From NCBI GenBank assembly GCA_947561395.2, contig OX387185.1, positions 38,544,213 to 38,608,212 of the forward strand: 64,000 bases of DNA, written 5' to 3'. Under the pieces are notes generated by a model. It had not been told where the DNA came from, did no database searches, and saw only the letters and a list, made by a program, of their open reading frames with translations. The DNA comes from Buxus sempervirens. Lineage: Eukaryota > Streptophyta > Magnoliopsida > Buxales > Buxaceae. Both the position numbers and the translations under genes were made by a program. Positions 9,944 through 20,442 of the stretch are shown here, in pieces; the first letter of the stretch is position 1, and each line of letters begins with the position of its first letter.

Positions 9944-12900
9944 GAGAAAATTATATAACTTCATTAAGGGCTTAACTGAATGAGTTTGCATAACCTTGTG
10001 CTTTTTGAACAATAGTTAGGCCTGTATCAAATGGTATTAGAGTAAGAACCACACCCCGGATTCAAGTCATGGAGGGAGCGACTTATAGGCTGGATTAAAA
10101 TGCCTTACCACTATATATATACAAGGTTATCATGCTAAGTCATTTAATAATGAGATAAGTAGAGCCACCTAGAGGGAAAGGGCTACCGTCGGGCCAGTGT
10201 CAATAGGTGGGTTGTCGTGGATGTTAGCTACAGAAGTGTGGTCGACTGTTATGATTCTTAATGTTAAGGGCTTAATGTAAAACCCCGAATTTTTGATATT
10301 TTATTTTGAAAAAAATAATTAGAAAATCATTTCATTTATATGTTGGATTTTCATGTGAGCAATGCACAAGGGCAATTTGGTAAATTTCTTAAAAGTGGGA
10401 TTTATCTAAAATAAGGTAAGTAAAGTTAGGATTCAATTTCAAATTTTATATGAGTTATTATTTAATAATTTGGTTAGCTATTAGTTGGTATTTGATATTA
10501 GTTGGTGTAGGAAATTTTGTGGTGGAGCACCGGCGGATCATGAGGGAGTTAAAAGAGATTTTTGCTGAACGTAAGTAAACTTGGTGTAGGAAATTTTGTG
10601 GTGGAGCACCAGCGGATCATGAGGGAGTTAAGAGAGTTTTGCTGAACGTAAGTAAACTTTATTTCAAACAATAAAAACGTCTGACGGTTCATGTTGGGAG
10701 AAGAGTTAATCGGCAGATTAGATCTGGAAGGGATTTGGTAGTTCAGATCATCAGAAGGGAGAGGATAGAATTGCTTGGAAAGGAAGAAGAAACTTTGGGT
10801 TTTGTTAGAGAGTGGGCGTTTTTTTTCTGGTAGAGTGGAAGTCATTCAAAAGGAAAAACTCAGATTGTAAACCAGTTCGTGAGGACTGCTGGTCGTGGAA
10901 AGCATTGGTTTTCACTGCTGGTTTTTGCAGAAGTCGAACTCCAGCAATCAAGAGGCAAGTAGCCTTTCAAAATATCATGTTTTTCGTTGTGTTTGTGACC
11001 ATGTAGAAATTAGATTTGACTGTAACAAATGCCCAGGTTCTGTTCATGTTTGGACGTCTAATATCTGAGTGTTATTATTCTTCATTAGATTAAATTCTAG
11101 TTAGTTTAGAGATGTTATTTAGAGGGTGTTAATCATGTTAGACATGTTTAGAATGGAAGCATTTGGTTCAGAAATGAAGAACTAGAACTTGCCGCAAATT
11201 TGGAGAATGGAACAGCAAGTAGCATCTACAATAATTTCATGATTTCATGTGGTTTTATGAACATATAGATCTGTAGAATTTGATTAAACGAAATACCATA
11301 TTCAGGTTCTGTTTTTGGCGTTTAATCTTTTTGCTCTAATAAGGCTGTTTAGAATACTTTTACAGTAGTTAAAGATGGTCAGTTAGATGATATTTTTTAT
11401 TATGCAAGTGGCACTTCAAAGTAGCATGTTCATATGGATTTCTAGTTATCCGAAGGAGTTAGAACTGAATGGAACGAGTATCTATTTTCTGTTCTTAATT
11501 GGACGCTTGGTCTATGAGATTTATTAATCTTGTTTTGATTAAGTTCGAGTTGGTATAATCATATCATTTGGATGATCTTCAAAACTGTTGTAGTGGTATA
11601 AATGGATAAATAAGGTTTAGTCCCTGAAAATGGGATTAGTCGGATGGGAAGAATGCATTGTAGTTAAGGTTTGTGCTTGGTGCAAGGTGCGCCAAGTGTT
11701 GTTGACCTCTTGGGAGGTCAGCACTAGCTAGTTATATTTTTTTCGTGGTCTAACTTGGTGCCCAGCACAAAGACAACAGTAGGTTGCGGCAGATGTGTTT
11801 TGTGAGCATAATGACACTTTTAGCTTCTTAAATCTGTACTCATGAGTTTTACTAAGATCTAACTAACCTCTATGTATATTAGAATATTATGGAAGCCAAA
11901 TTAATATTATGGAATAAGAGAATGGTTGGGAAGCATAATACTAGGATAGATTATAAAATTTCTACAGCATATAGAGAAGACTTCTTAAAGCAAATAAGTG
12001 TATCAAGTCTATTCCCTCACTTCACCGGAGTTATTCAGAAATTAAATAGAAGATCTTAGAACTGTTAGTAATCTATAAGAGTTAAGTTCAACAATAAAAA
12101 TGAGGGAACCATGAGTGGAAGTGTAAATGAGAAGAAGGTTAACAAAAGTAAGCTTGGTGATCTATAGTGGTTATCCGAATGGTTTTTTTTTTTTTTTTGA
12201 ACTATAATTCAAGCTCTTGTTGAATACCTAATTTACTCTACCTCTTAAATTATCTGAAATGCTGTTATGAACTAAAAAGTTTTGGATTGGCTTCTTAGTT
12301 ATTGTTGTTTTGTTTTCCATTTTGAGTAAATTGTACAGTATGATACCGATTGTGCCGAATGTTGGAAATTTCCACTATTTGATGGTTTTGGTGACTATTT
12401 GAAACAGAATTTGGTGTTATTAATTGTAAAATGATTTCTTTCACTATAAGCATGGGTACATGTTAAACTTGAACTTTATATGATAATTTTACCAAAGTTT
12501 AAAAGGGCGAGACTTAGTGTGGATCCACAGTCGAGTTATAGGTGAAATTTGTACATTTTGTCTGGATGTAAGTCTGGAGTTCCTTCATGCGTTTCCTCCA
12601 TGATAGAGAGGCCTTCCATGAGGGAAGCGCTACAGCAACTCCGTTTCCACCATGATGGTGAGGTCACTTGAGTAATTCCGCTATGAGGGCGATGATATTG
12701 AATGTTCGAGCTGTTGCAGTGTTAGACTGGATTGTCTGGAACTCTAGTGCTTAGCCACACAAAATAGAACAACTTCACGAGTCCCAATATATAATGTTTT
12801 TCCAAATTTGTAATTGACGATGTATTTCCGAGATTAGTTGGATTAACCGAGGTTAATCGTAACTTAATTGATTATAACTTGTGCATGTTTTAGAACTGTT

Positions 12901-13340
12901 ATAACTGTATTTTTGTGCATACATTGCTACTTGCTGAGATCGTCGTATCTCACCGTTTTGTTTTGTTTTCAGATTTCGGCAAGGACGATACTGTGGGGGT
13001 TGATATTCCGGTGGACTATCCGGAGTATTGTGAGGAGGATTACTTTAATGAGTAGATCTTAGTTGTTGGTTTTACTTACTTTAGTGAGTTTTTATTATGA
13101 ACCTGTATTACTTTTGGATATGTTTGGGAAAATTAGTGAACCTTGATATTATGCGTTTGAATCTTTATTTTATTTTATTTCATGTTTTCCCTTACTCTGT
13201 TGATCCTGTGAAATTTTAATTAACCTTCGGGTACGAGTTACGGTTATTTTACGTAACTCGGATCCGGGGCGTTACACTTAAACAAATAAGTCTCCATAAC
13301 TCTTGGGGCTTTTGGAACAAAGGTCAATAGTAGTGGATCA
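9944..13340 (+). mobile_element. TRIM-like mini retrotransposon, copy 2, right LTR split by a 3-kb insertion
   Basis: The left LTR is about 9944-10029, followed by a diverged tRNA-Met primer site (ATGGTATTAGAG). The internal region is homologous to copy 1. A purine-rich stretch precedes the right LTR, which starts TGTTATGATTC at 10247. That LTR runs to 10275, is interrupted by the element at 10276-13276, and resumes at 13277 (CTTAAACAAATAAGTCTC) to about 13340. Removing the insert gives a complete mini element of about 390 bp. Confidence 0.6.
10276..13276 (+). mobile_element. 3.0-kb noncoding TG...CA element (solo-LTR-like) with 5-bp TSD
   Basis: It starts TGTAAAACCCCGAATTTTT and ends CGGGGCGTTACA, and CTTAA flanks both sides (10271-10275, 13277-13281). 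The TG...CA ends and 5-bp duplication fit an LTR retrotransposon remnant such as a solo LTR. The terminal inverted match (about 11 of 12 bases) is longer than usual. An approximately 80-bp segment (GGTGTAGGAAATTTTGTGG ...) is tandemly duplicated at 10504-10660. No retroviral-type reading frame is present. Ends of the same type occur at 49346-55596 (reversed) and, more diverged, at 51591-55130. Confidence 0.7.
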
Positions 13341-14546
13341 TATATAAGAAGAGGACAAACTCAAATCAGGGATTTCTATAAGCTCATCGCTATGCACCCT
13401 GTTCAAAACAATGCTACTGGACGTTGATTTATCTGTTTTTCATCTAATCAGCCAAAGAAAAAGAACTAGGAAAAAGGACAGCTTAGTGCCAATGTTCATG
13501 GAAACAATGAGGTGACTTTTAAGCCTGTAAATGCACTGTAATCAGTAAAATACAGATAAGAACAAAAGATGACATAATTTAGATCAATTATTTATGTCCT
13601 TCAAGACTGAGACTCATGATCAGTAGAAGAAAGTTACAATTATTTTTGCTCCCTTATTTCCTCACAAGAAGACCCATGTTTTGGTGTATCTTAAATCTAA
13701 AGGAAGATAAAAAAGAACATCCTTCTCATCAGATCAAAAACCCAAGAGTCTAGAATGGCATGCCAAGCTCTGTGATTGATTCCAAAAAAAATCATCAAAA
13801 TTTATTTCGAAGTCAGATCTTTCAAATTGAATTACATATATATATATATATTGTTCATTATAATAAATCCTATAGGTTTAAAATAATATGCTACGCTATA
13901 TGATAATCGCCAAATCTCATCATTCATCATCATCACCAAATTATTTAAAATAATAATTTTTTAAAAATAATTTAAACATATTTTAGATGAAAATGCTATT
14001 AGTTTCCAAGTCTATTGTGAGCTGAATACATAAGCCTCGTGAAGAATTGGAATTTGAATTTAAATATGAAACAATATGCATCTTAAGCCTAAAGGAAGGA
14101 TGCAAATTAAGATATAAATACAGAACAATGTACAGTTATAGATCCTCTTGTTGACCTGCATGCACTCCTTGTTGTATAGATGAAAGACTTATTTTAGGAT
14201 GAAATTTATGTGCTAGATGAAGAAAAAAGCTCATTGATTTGAGGGTTGCATTTCACATCATTTATTCCATCAAGAAAGAAATTTGAACTTGCCATTTTTT
14301 AATTATAATAAAACCATGCTTGACTTGGTTTTTCTATTAAGCTAGTTATCTCTCTTTCCTGAGCTAATTACATTGTCTATTTTGAACATCATTAAGCATA
14401 TGATCAATTGATTTGGATATTACCTTTTCACTTGATCTTAGTGTAGAGATATAGTAGATGAAATAGGCGGAACTTTGTCCAGATCAGGGCATGTAAATCA
14501 TATGCATCAATATTCAGTTGATAGACTGCTCTTAGAGGCCTACCCA
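13341..14546. other. Intergenic, no gene seen
   Basis: AT-rich noncoding DNA with a short TA microsatellite near 13833-13850. I see no conserved protein or RNA gene. Confidence 0.55.
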
Positions 14547-14641
14547 CCTGGTACTAGGGTTGCTTACCGGGTCGAACCGGCACGGACACAGCCCGTGACC
14601 TCCTAGCGGGCTAGGCAAATGGCCCTCTAGGCACGGTGGCT

Positions 14642-15062
14642 CGCGAAGCTAGAGCTGGCAATGGGTTGGGTCATAATCGGGTTGGGGTTAATCAGGTCGG
14701 GTTTGGGTTGGACTAAATTAAGGCGGGTTGGAAAATCTCCAACCCAAACCCAACCCGTCAACCCGTTTATTATTATTTTTATTTTTCAAAAAATATGATT
14801 AAAATAGGGTTGGGGGGTTAATTGGATCGGGTTGTACCGGGTTCGGGTTGGGATGGTACACTTTTGTTGCTTTTTTTTTAAATCGGGTTACTCGTCGGGG
14901 TTGCCGGGTCATAATCGGGTTGACCCGATTACTGGCGGGTTGGAGTTTCCCCAACCCGCACCCAACCCAATTAATAAACAGGTCAACCCAAACCCGTTTA
15001 ACTCGCATTGGTTCGGGTTGACCTGTCGGGTTGGGTCGCATTTTGCCAGCTCTACGCGAAGC
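14642..15062. mobile_element. hAT-type MITE (TAGAGCTGG family), copy 2, nested
   Basis: 405 bp (14650-15054) with ends TAGAGCTGGCAA and TTGCCAGCTCTA (12-bp perfect inverted repeat). It is flanked by a perfect 8-bp duplication CGCGAAGC (14642-14649 and 15055-15062). The body is GGGTTGGGTCATAATCGGG-type sequence in both orientations. It inserted into the larger hAT-type element. Confidence 0.9.
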
Positions 15063-15334
15063 ACGTGGGCAGCACGGCCAGCGTCAAGCGAGCCCACTCG
15101 GGTTGTGCTTGCGTGCTGGCCCAATGGCAAAAACGCGTGGCCCGAAAAACAGCTACGACTAGTTGTTTTTCCCCCAAAAGTGCACTTTTTTCATTTTTTT
15201 ACACTTTTACCCCCCAACAGCCATATTAGGGGGTATACTTGTAATTGACTCTAAATGACCATTTCTGCCCTTCCAACAGCTAAATAACACCAATATTTGA
15301 GGGTGGAGGTGGTAAAAAGTCAATTTTGATTTTC

Positions 15335-15342
15335 TATAAATA
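15335..15342 (+). promoter_or_regulatory. TATA box inside the hAT-type element
   Basis: TATAAATA followed within about 20 bases by a pyrimidine-rich leader (CCTTCTCACTCC ... CCTCTTCTCATCTCTTC) has the look of a plant core promoter. It precedes the three-hairpin array by about 50 bases. It may be the old transposase promoter. Confidence 0.45.
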
Positions 15343-15392
15343 CGCATAACCCTTCTCACTCCAAACCATACCTCTTCTCATCTCTTCTTTTC

Positions 15393-15508
15393 TTACTTTC
15401 TTAGAGTCTTGTTGAGAGATTTGGCCAATGGCCCCGCAGAGTGCTCACATGGGGGTGTCCTAGGCCGACTATTAGCCAATCTCTTAACAAGACTTTAAGA
15501 AAGTTATC
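15393..15508 (+). repeat. Hairpin 1 of a three-hairpin array
   Basis: The left arm (TCTTAGAGTCTTGTTGAGAG through TTTGGCCAATGGCC, to 15432) pairs with the right arm (GGCCGACTATTAGCCAATCT through CTTAACAAGACTTTAAGA, 15462-15500). The arms are about 40 bp with a few mismatches. The loop contains GAGTGCTCACATGGG, which is also in the loop of hairpin 2. Confidence 0.7.
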
Positions 15509-15529
15509 AAAAAATGTTTTTTGCTTTCT

Positions 15530-15648
15530 TCATTTTCTTCTTAGAGTCATGTTCAAAGATTTTGCCAATAGCCGACAGAGACGGAGTGCTCACATGGGTG
15601 CATCCCTGAGTTCGACCATTGGCAAATCTTTGAACAAGGCTCTTACAA
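15530..15648 (+). repeat. Hairpin 2 of a three-hairpin array
   Basis: The left arm (TTAGAGTCATGTTCAAAG, ATTTTGCCAATAGCCGA) pairs with the right arm (TTCGACCATTGGCAAATCTT, TGAACAAGGCTCTTA). It is a diverged duplicate of hairpin 1 and keeps the GAGTGCTCACATGGG loop motif. Confidence 0.7.
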
Positions 15649-15698
15649 AATTATCCATTTTTTTTCTTTCTTCATTTCAGTCTCTTCACGTCTACACA

Positions 15699-15780
15699 GG
15701 AGTTACAAAAGTGTTACTTACTTTAATTATTGCTTGGACAGGCAAGTAGTAATTGAAGCAAGTAACACATTTGCAACTCC
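15699..15780 (+). repeat. Hairpin 3 of a three-hairpin array
   Basis: 38-bp arms (15699-15736 and 15743-15780) are separated by a 6-base loop (GACAGG). The left arm starts GGAGTTACAAAAGTGTTACT and the right arm ends AGTAACACATTTGCAACTCC. There are only scattered mismatches. It has the size and geometry of a plant miRNA-like precursor stem; expression is unknown. Confidence 0.7.
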
Positions 15781-16609
15781 TCATCTCGGCACGGTTCACC
15801 AATATGTAAGTATTGTTGTATTCTCAAGAACTATTGACATGCCATCCATGTTCGAAGGTTGTAAGAGAAAAGTAAAGAAGGTTTTGCAGAAAATGGTTTT
15901 TTTTTTTTGTTTCAAAAACTTTATTTAATACTTTTCTTTGTTTTTTTTTAATTTTTACTCGTGGCCCATGGGCCACAGCCCGGCACGGCACGACCCACCT
16001 TATGTCGTGTTGTGCTGGGTATATTGATAAATGGGTCGGGCACAGCACGACCCGTTTCCACGGTGGGCTGTGCCATGCTCGACTTGCAACTCAGCAGGCA
16101 CGGGCTAAACATGCCCGTGTCATGCCGAGCTGGCCCGATAAACACCCCTAGCTAGTACCTTAGATTTGATCTTGAAAGAATTAAATCATTTCAGTGTTCC
16201 AAAGAAAAATCATTGTACTTCTTCAGCAGCTTCAAAAGCACATGCCTAAAAGCCCATCTTCCATCGTAAGTATAACTGGAAGGACACCCTTTATTTCTTG
16301 GCATTTTTGAGGTCAGAGAGGTTGTTGTAGAAAATCTCCCATAAAAATGGAACACCATGCTCACCAAACTTTGCGTATACTTTTCCAGGTCATACCAATT
16401 TAATTGTAAATCGAGTAACCATAAGAGACAGTCATGGTGTGCAAAATGTAGGACTTTAAATCAACTTCCTTCACTAAGAGGAAAAGATGTAGCAAGGCAC
16501 TATTGCATTGTATCAACAGATATCAATCTCCAAACATGCATAACATCTTCGTCAACATGAAGCAGTTCAAATCCACCATCTCAACTTGAAAGTAGTTTCT
16601 TACAACCAT

Positions 16610-16876
16610 TCAACAACAGCTCTGAAGCCACACTCTTTGATCGAGGTAAACAACAGTAGAGAATGCCTCAAGCCATAGAGAACGTGGTAACTGAGCTTCA
16701 GTAAGCAGAGTGAGGCCCATCTCTTCAATGTGACAGTGCTTGCACTCAGCAAGATCATTGTGCTCAGGAGTGTGAGGACATGAAATCCTTAAAGAAATTC
16801 CAGAATCATCAAGTTCCTTAGCACCATCACACTGAAAGCACTTAATAGTATGTGTAAAAAAGTGCTCACGCATCAT
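16610..16876 (-). pseudogene. Ty1/copia integrase fragment (relic)
   Basis: The translation on the minus strand contains an integrase-core signature: FQCDGAKELDDSGISLRISC, then PHTPEHNDLAECKHCHIEEM, then GLTLLTEAQLPRSLWLEAFS and TVVYL. The pattern S-C-P-H-T-P-E-x-N-x-x-A-E is typical of copia integrases. Only the middle of the integrase core is left. Neighbouring gag, protease and RT were not found, so it is an isolated relic about 360 bp from the 3' end of the PPR gene. Confidence 0.8.
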
Positions 16877-17234
16877 TTGTAAGTGTTTAGAACAAGTGAT
16901 ACTGTCAGAGTCGAGTTTTCATACGAGAAGTCCTCCAAGCTCGCTTTTCTCTTCAGTTTGACCATGACATTGACTCTACTAAAACATGTTAAAAGAAGAG
17001 TTAGACATTAACTGGAGTGACAGCTGCCATTATATGTGTTGTGGTGACAGTCCAATTCCTCCGACTAAGGCGGAATCGGTTTGGTATCTATGGCTCAATC
17101 CGAACATTCTGCAAGGGCTAGGAAGAAAGCTGCCATTATATAGCAACTTATTAGCAAGTAATACCTGAAAAACTACATAGAACCGCACTGCAAATGCTGT
17201 TAATACTAATGTTTTCTCCACAGATGCTCCTAAG

Positions 17235-19709
17235 TCACCAGAAATCTCGGCAACTGCAAGCTCCGTTCTTGATATGATGGAATCGATTTGCATCCCTTAC
17301 CGTTATCACTCTCTTCGTGATAATGGAGATGAATTTTATGGCAGAGTGGCAGTCCCCACAAACCCGTAAATTCTTAGTAACAAAAATGGGCTTTGTGGGG
17401 CATAGGTTCAAAATTGCAAATGCAATAGCCAGCTTCTCACTGTGGTAAAGCAAAATCCGCTCCTTCTCCTCCTCTTCAACGTCCTGAAGTACAAAACCAG
17501 ATTCTGTATGATAACCCAACTTCTTCATCTCCACTAGCAATTCCTCTAGTTTTTTATTTATCTGTTCCCATTGTGGATGAGATCTATCTCCACCAATAAA
17601 GGCATGAACCTTCCCATTTATCTCTACCCAACTGCAGCCAGGACTTTTCATTAATCCCCCGTCCTTCTGCATGATTCTAACATGTGCTGCATCATCCCAT
17701 CTTCCTGCAGCACTATATATATTGGACAACAGCACAAAATTTCCAGTACCTTCTGGTCCTAGCCTCTGAATTTTCTTTGACACATGTTCCCCTAGTTCAA
17801 AATTCCCATGGATCCTACAAGCAGCAAGCAAGGCACCCCAGACACGAACGTCAGGCTCGAATGGCATCTTTTGGATGAAATCACAAGCCTCATCTAAAAG
17901 TCCACCCCGGCCCAGAAGATCAACCATGCAGATGAAGTGTTCCATCCTTGGAACAATGTTGAAATCATGACTCATTGCATAGAACCAGTATTTCCCTTCA
18001 GTGACGAGTCCTGAATGGCTGCAAGCAGATAAGAGACAAATAAAAGTAACATAATCTGGCTTTAAACCCTTATCCTGTAAATAATGGAAGAGAGTGAGCG
18101 CTTCCATGCCAAGCCCATGAATTCCATAACCAGCTATCATGGCATTCCAAGAGACTATATCTTGCTTTGGCATCCTGTCAAAAACTTTCTTTGCAGTGTC
18201 AATCCTGCCACACTTTGAGTACATGTCAATAAGTGCATTGCCAATGGGGATGTCTGATGCAAAACCTTGAACAATTATGTATCCATGGTTGCAGCGCCCA
18301 TGCTGTAGGGCAGCTAAGTGGGTGCAAGCTGGCAGAATTCCTACCATTGTAGCCTGATCCGGATAAACTCCCGATAATTGCATCTTCTGGAACATAAGCA
18401 AAGCTTCTTCTGCATTGCCATTTTGAACGCACCCCGAGATCATAGCACTATAAGTAACAGTACCTTTTAATTCCATCTCATCAAAGAACTTTACCGCTTC
18501 ATCTATAATCCCACACTTTGCATACATGGAAAGAAGTGTGTTCCCTACCATTATGTCTGAAACAAACCCCACCTTAATCGCATAACAGTGTATCCATCTC
18601 CCCTTACTCACATCAATTAGCCTTGCACAAGCTCGAATAACATTCCCAAGAGTAACTGGCGATGGATTCAAGGAATCTTTGAACAACATTTGATAGAACA
18701 ATCCCAATGCTTCTCTCGTGTGATCACATATAATATACGCTCCAATCAAGGCACTCCATGTTACCTCATTCCTGGAACCCATGCTATTGAAAATTCTCTC
18801 AGCATATCTTAAGCACTCACATTTTCCATACATATCCAAAAGTGCAGTTCCCACCATCACATCATTTACAATAACCCTCCTTACACAGTAGCCATGAATG
18901 CCCTTTCCTTGTCTCAATGCCTTCTCTTGGGCAACTGCAGGTAGGATTGATACAATAGTTGATGTGTTCGGACTTTTTCCTGAACCCTGCATTGAAATAA
19001 CCAACTTCATCGTGTCTCTATAGAGTCCGTGAAGAGAAGACCCTGCAATCATAGCACTCCATGCAACAATATCTCTTTCAGGCATCTCATCAAATATTCT
19101 TCGTGCCTCATCCAAACATCCACATTTGGAATACAAATCAATTAACGCTGTGCAAACAAACACATCAGAACCCAACCCATTTTGCATGGCATGGTTATGT
19201 ATTTCCCTGCCATCTTCCAACGCTTGTAAACACGAACAAGCCTTTAGAACAAAAGGGTATGTGAATTTGGTGGGTCTGACACCAGACTCAAGCATCAGAT
19301 AATACAAATCAATGGCTTTCTCAGGGGGTCCGTTCCAAGCATAAGCTCTGATCACCAAGTTCCACAAAATGGAATTTGGGTTCGGAATTTCATCAAATAC
19401 ACTGCGAGCAAGCTCAGTTTCCCTGCATATAACATACATACGGGTGAGCTTTTCTAGTATAACCGAGTTGGTGATATAGGTACTGTTCTTAAGAAGATGT
19501 TGATGGATTCTCTTGCCTTCACCGATTGATTTCAATTGAGTGCAGGCTTCTAGAAGCCGAATACAGGTATCGATCCTGATGTTGTCTGAAAGTTCTAGTA
19601 CGTTAATGGCTTCTCTAATTTCAAATTCATTCCAAAGGGATTTGAGAGCAAAACCACGGCAACCTGAGAACAGAGGTTTGTAGAGGAGAAGACGCTTCCA
19701 AGAAAACAT
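17235..19709 (-). CDS. PLS-class pentatricopeptide repeat protein with E and DYW domains
   Basis: An intronless 824-residue protein. PLS-DYW proteins bind organelle transcripts through tandem ~35-residue PPR motifs and often act in C-to-U RNA editing in plastids or mitochondria. PPR motifs run from about residue 110 to 600 (TALIDLYSKCGCLDEARRIF, NALIDMYSKCGRIDTAKKVF, DIVSWNAMIAGYGIHGLGMEA). The E/E+ region follows (EPDVRVWGALLAACRIHGN, PGCSWVEINGKVHAF). The C-terminal deaminase-like DYW domain keeps the zinc-ligand signature HSE ... CGDCH and the CSC near the end. The protein ends RDFW rather than DYW. The N-terminus (MFSWKRLLLYKPLFSG) could be an organelle presequence; which organelle cannot be told. 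It resembles the Arabidopsis At3g16610 group, from memory and unchecked. The single long frame argues for an intact gene. Confidence 0.95.
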   Translation of the reverse strand: MFSWKRLLLYKPLFSGCRGFALKSLWNEFEIREAINVLELSDNIRIDTCIRLLEACTQLKSIGEGKRIHQHLLKNSTYITNSVILEKLTRMYVICRETELARSVFDEIPNPNSILWNLVIRAYAWNGPPEKAIDLYYLMLESGVRPTKFTYPFVLKACSCLQALEDGREIHNHAMQNGLGSDVFVCTALIDLYSKCGCLDEARRIFDEMPERDIVAWSAMIAGSSLHGLYRDTMKLVISMQGSGKSPNTSTIVSILPAVAQEKALRQGKGIHGYCVRRVIVNDVMVGTALLDMYGKCECLRYAERIFNSMGSRNEVTWSALIGAYIICDHTREALGLFYQMLFKDSLNPSPVTLGNVIRACARLIDVSKGRWIHCYAIKVGFVSDIMVGNTLLSMYAKCGIIDEAVKFFDEMELKGTVTYSAMISGCVQNGNAEEALLMFQKMQLSGVYPDQATMVGILPACTHLAALQHGRCNHGYIIVQGFASDIPIGNALIDMYSKCGRIDTAKKVFDRMPKQDIVSWNAMIAGYGIHGLGMEALTLFHYLQDKGLKPDYVTFICLLSACSHSGLVTEGKYWFYAMSHDFNIVPRMEHFICMVDLLGRGGLLDEACDFIQKMPFEPDVRVWGALLAACRIHGNFELGEHVSKKIQRLGPEGTGNFVLLSNIYSAAGRWDDAAHVRIMQKDGGLMKSPGCSWVEINGKVHAFIGGDRSHPQWEQINKKLEELLVEMKKLGYHTESGFVLQDVEEEEKERILLYHSEKLAIAFAILNLCPTKPIFVTKNLRVCGDCHSAIKFISIITKRVITVRDANRFHHIKNGACSCRDFW

Positions 19710-20442
19710 CCGTGATTGGGGCGCCAGATTCGACCGTTACATTGAATTTTAAACACTGTTAAGGTCCAGCACACTGATCATTGTTTTGGGACCCATTGGA
19801 TGGTGGGTCCCAATCTGCTTCCCTCGTACTTAGATCTACAGCATTATGTGAAACCTTCGTCTACATTATGTGAAGCCTCCATGGGGATCATGATCATGCC
19901 ACGTGTATTTTGAATGGCATATCTATAAAATTTTAATCAATCTTATGAAAAACTGCAAATTAAGATCGTTTTAATCAATCTTAGGTCGCACTAGGACAGG
20001 ATAAATTTCCCTATTAATAGAATTACCAATAGAAAATCAAAGAAAAAGGAAAAAAGAGTTCAATTGTGGATGGAAATTACGTGTTTTGCTAAAATTTCGC
20101 TAACAAGCTTCAGATAAATTTTGTGGAAATTTTGCCAAAATGATGAAATATTTTCCATGTACTTTACCAATTGAAATTTTTAACTTTTTCTTAAAATTTT
20201 TTGATTTATTACATTTCTAAAATTTCCCCCAAATAAGGAAAATTAAGAAAATCTCATTTTCCCTAACATTTCGTGTGATTTGCATAAAAAATCGAAAACG
20301 TCATCCATCACTTCCGTAATTGTGCATAGCGAATGTAAAGAAAGAGAGAAATTTCCGAAAAAAAAAAAAAAAGAAAGAGAGAATTTAAATAAAGGCGAAA
20401 AAAAAGGAAATACCGAAAGACCAAAAATAGTAATTGGAAAAT
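19710..20442. other. Intergenic region between divergent PPR and ALIS genes
   Basis: AT-rich spacer. Around 20085-20275 there are repeated fragments resembling AAATTTCGC / GAAATTTTGCC, related to the block at 24770-25020. A purine-rich tract lies at 20340-20430. No gene is seen. Confidence 0.55.

Larger units (their letters stand above)
14547..16158. mobile_element. 1.6-kb non-autonomous hAT-type element
   Basis: The element 14555-16150 starts TAGGGTTGCTTACCGGGTC and ends with CGGGCC-type sequence and AACACCCCTA. The ends are imperfect inverted repeats of the TAGGGGTG...CACCCCTA hAT type. The flanks CCTGGTAC (14547-14554) and GCTAGTAC (16151-16158) agree at 6 of 8 positions. The subterminal regions are GC-rich (CGGCACGG, GGCACGGGC). 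Inside are a nested hAT MITE (14650-15054), a TATA box (15335-15342) and three hairpins (15393-15780). No transposase reading frame remains. Confidence 0.75.

Noticed and set aside
12868-13062. Possible small gene with an acidic C-terminus (DFGKDDTVGVDIPVDYPEYC) after an acceptor-like site
   Set aside because: Lies within a repeated TG...CA element, has no upstream coding exon that I could join, and differs in sequence among copies; kept only as part of the shared-module finding.
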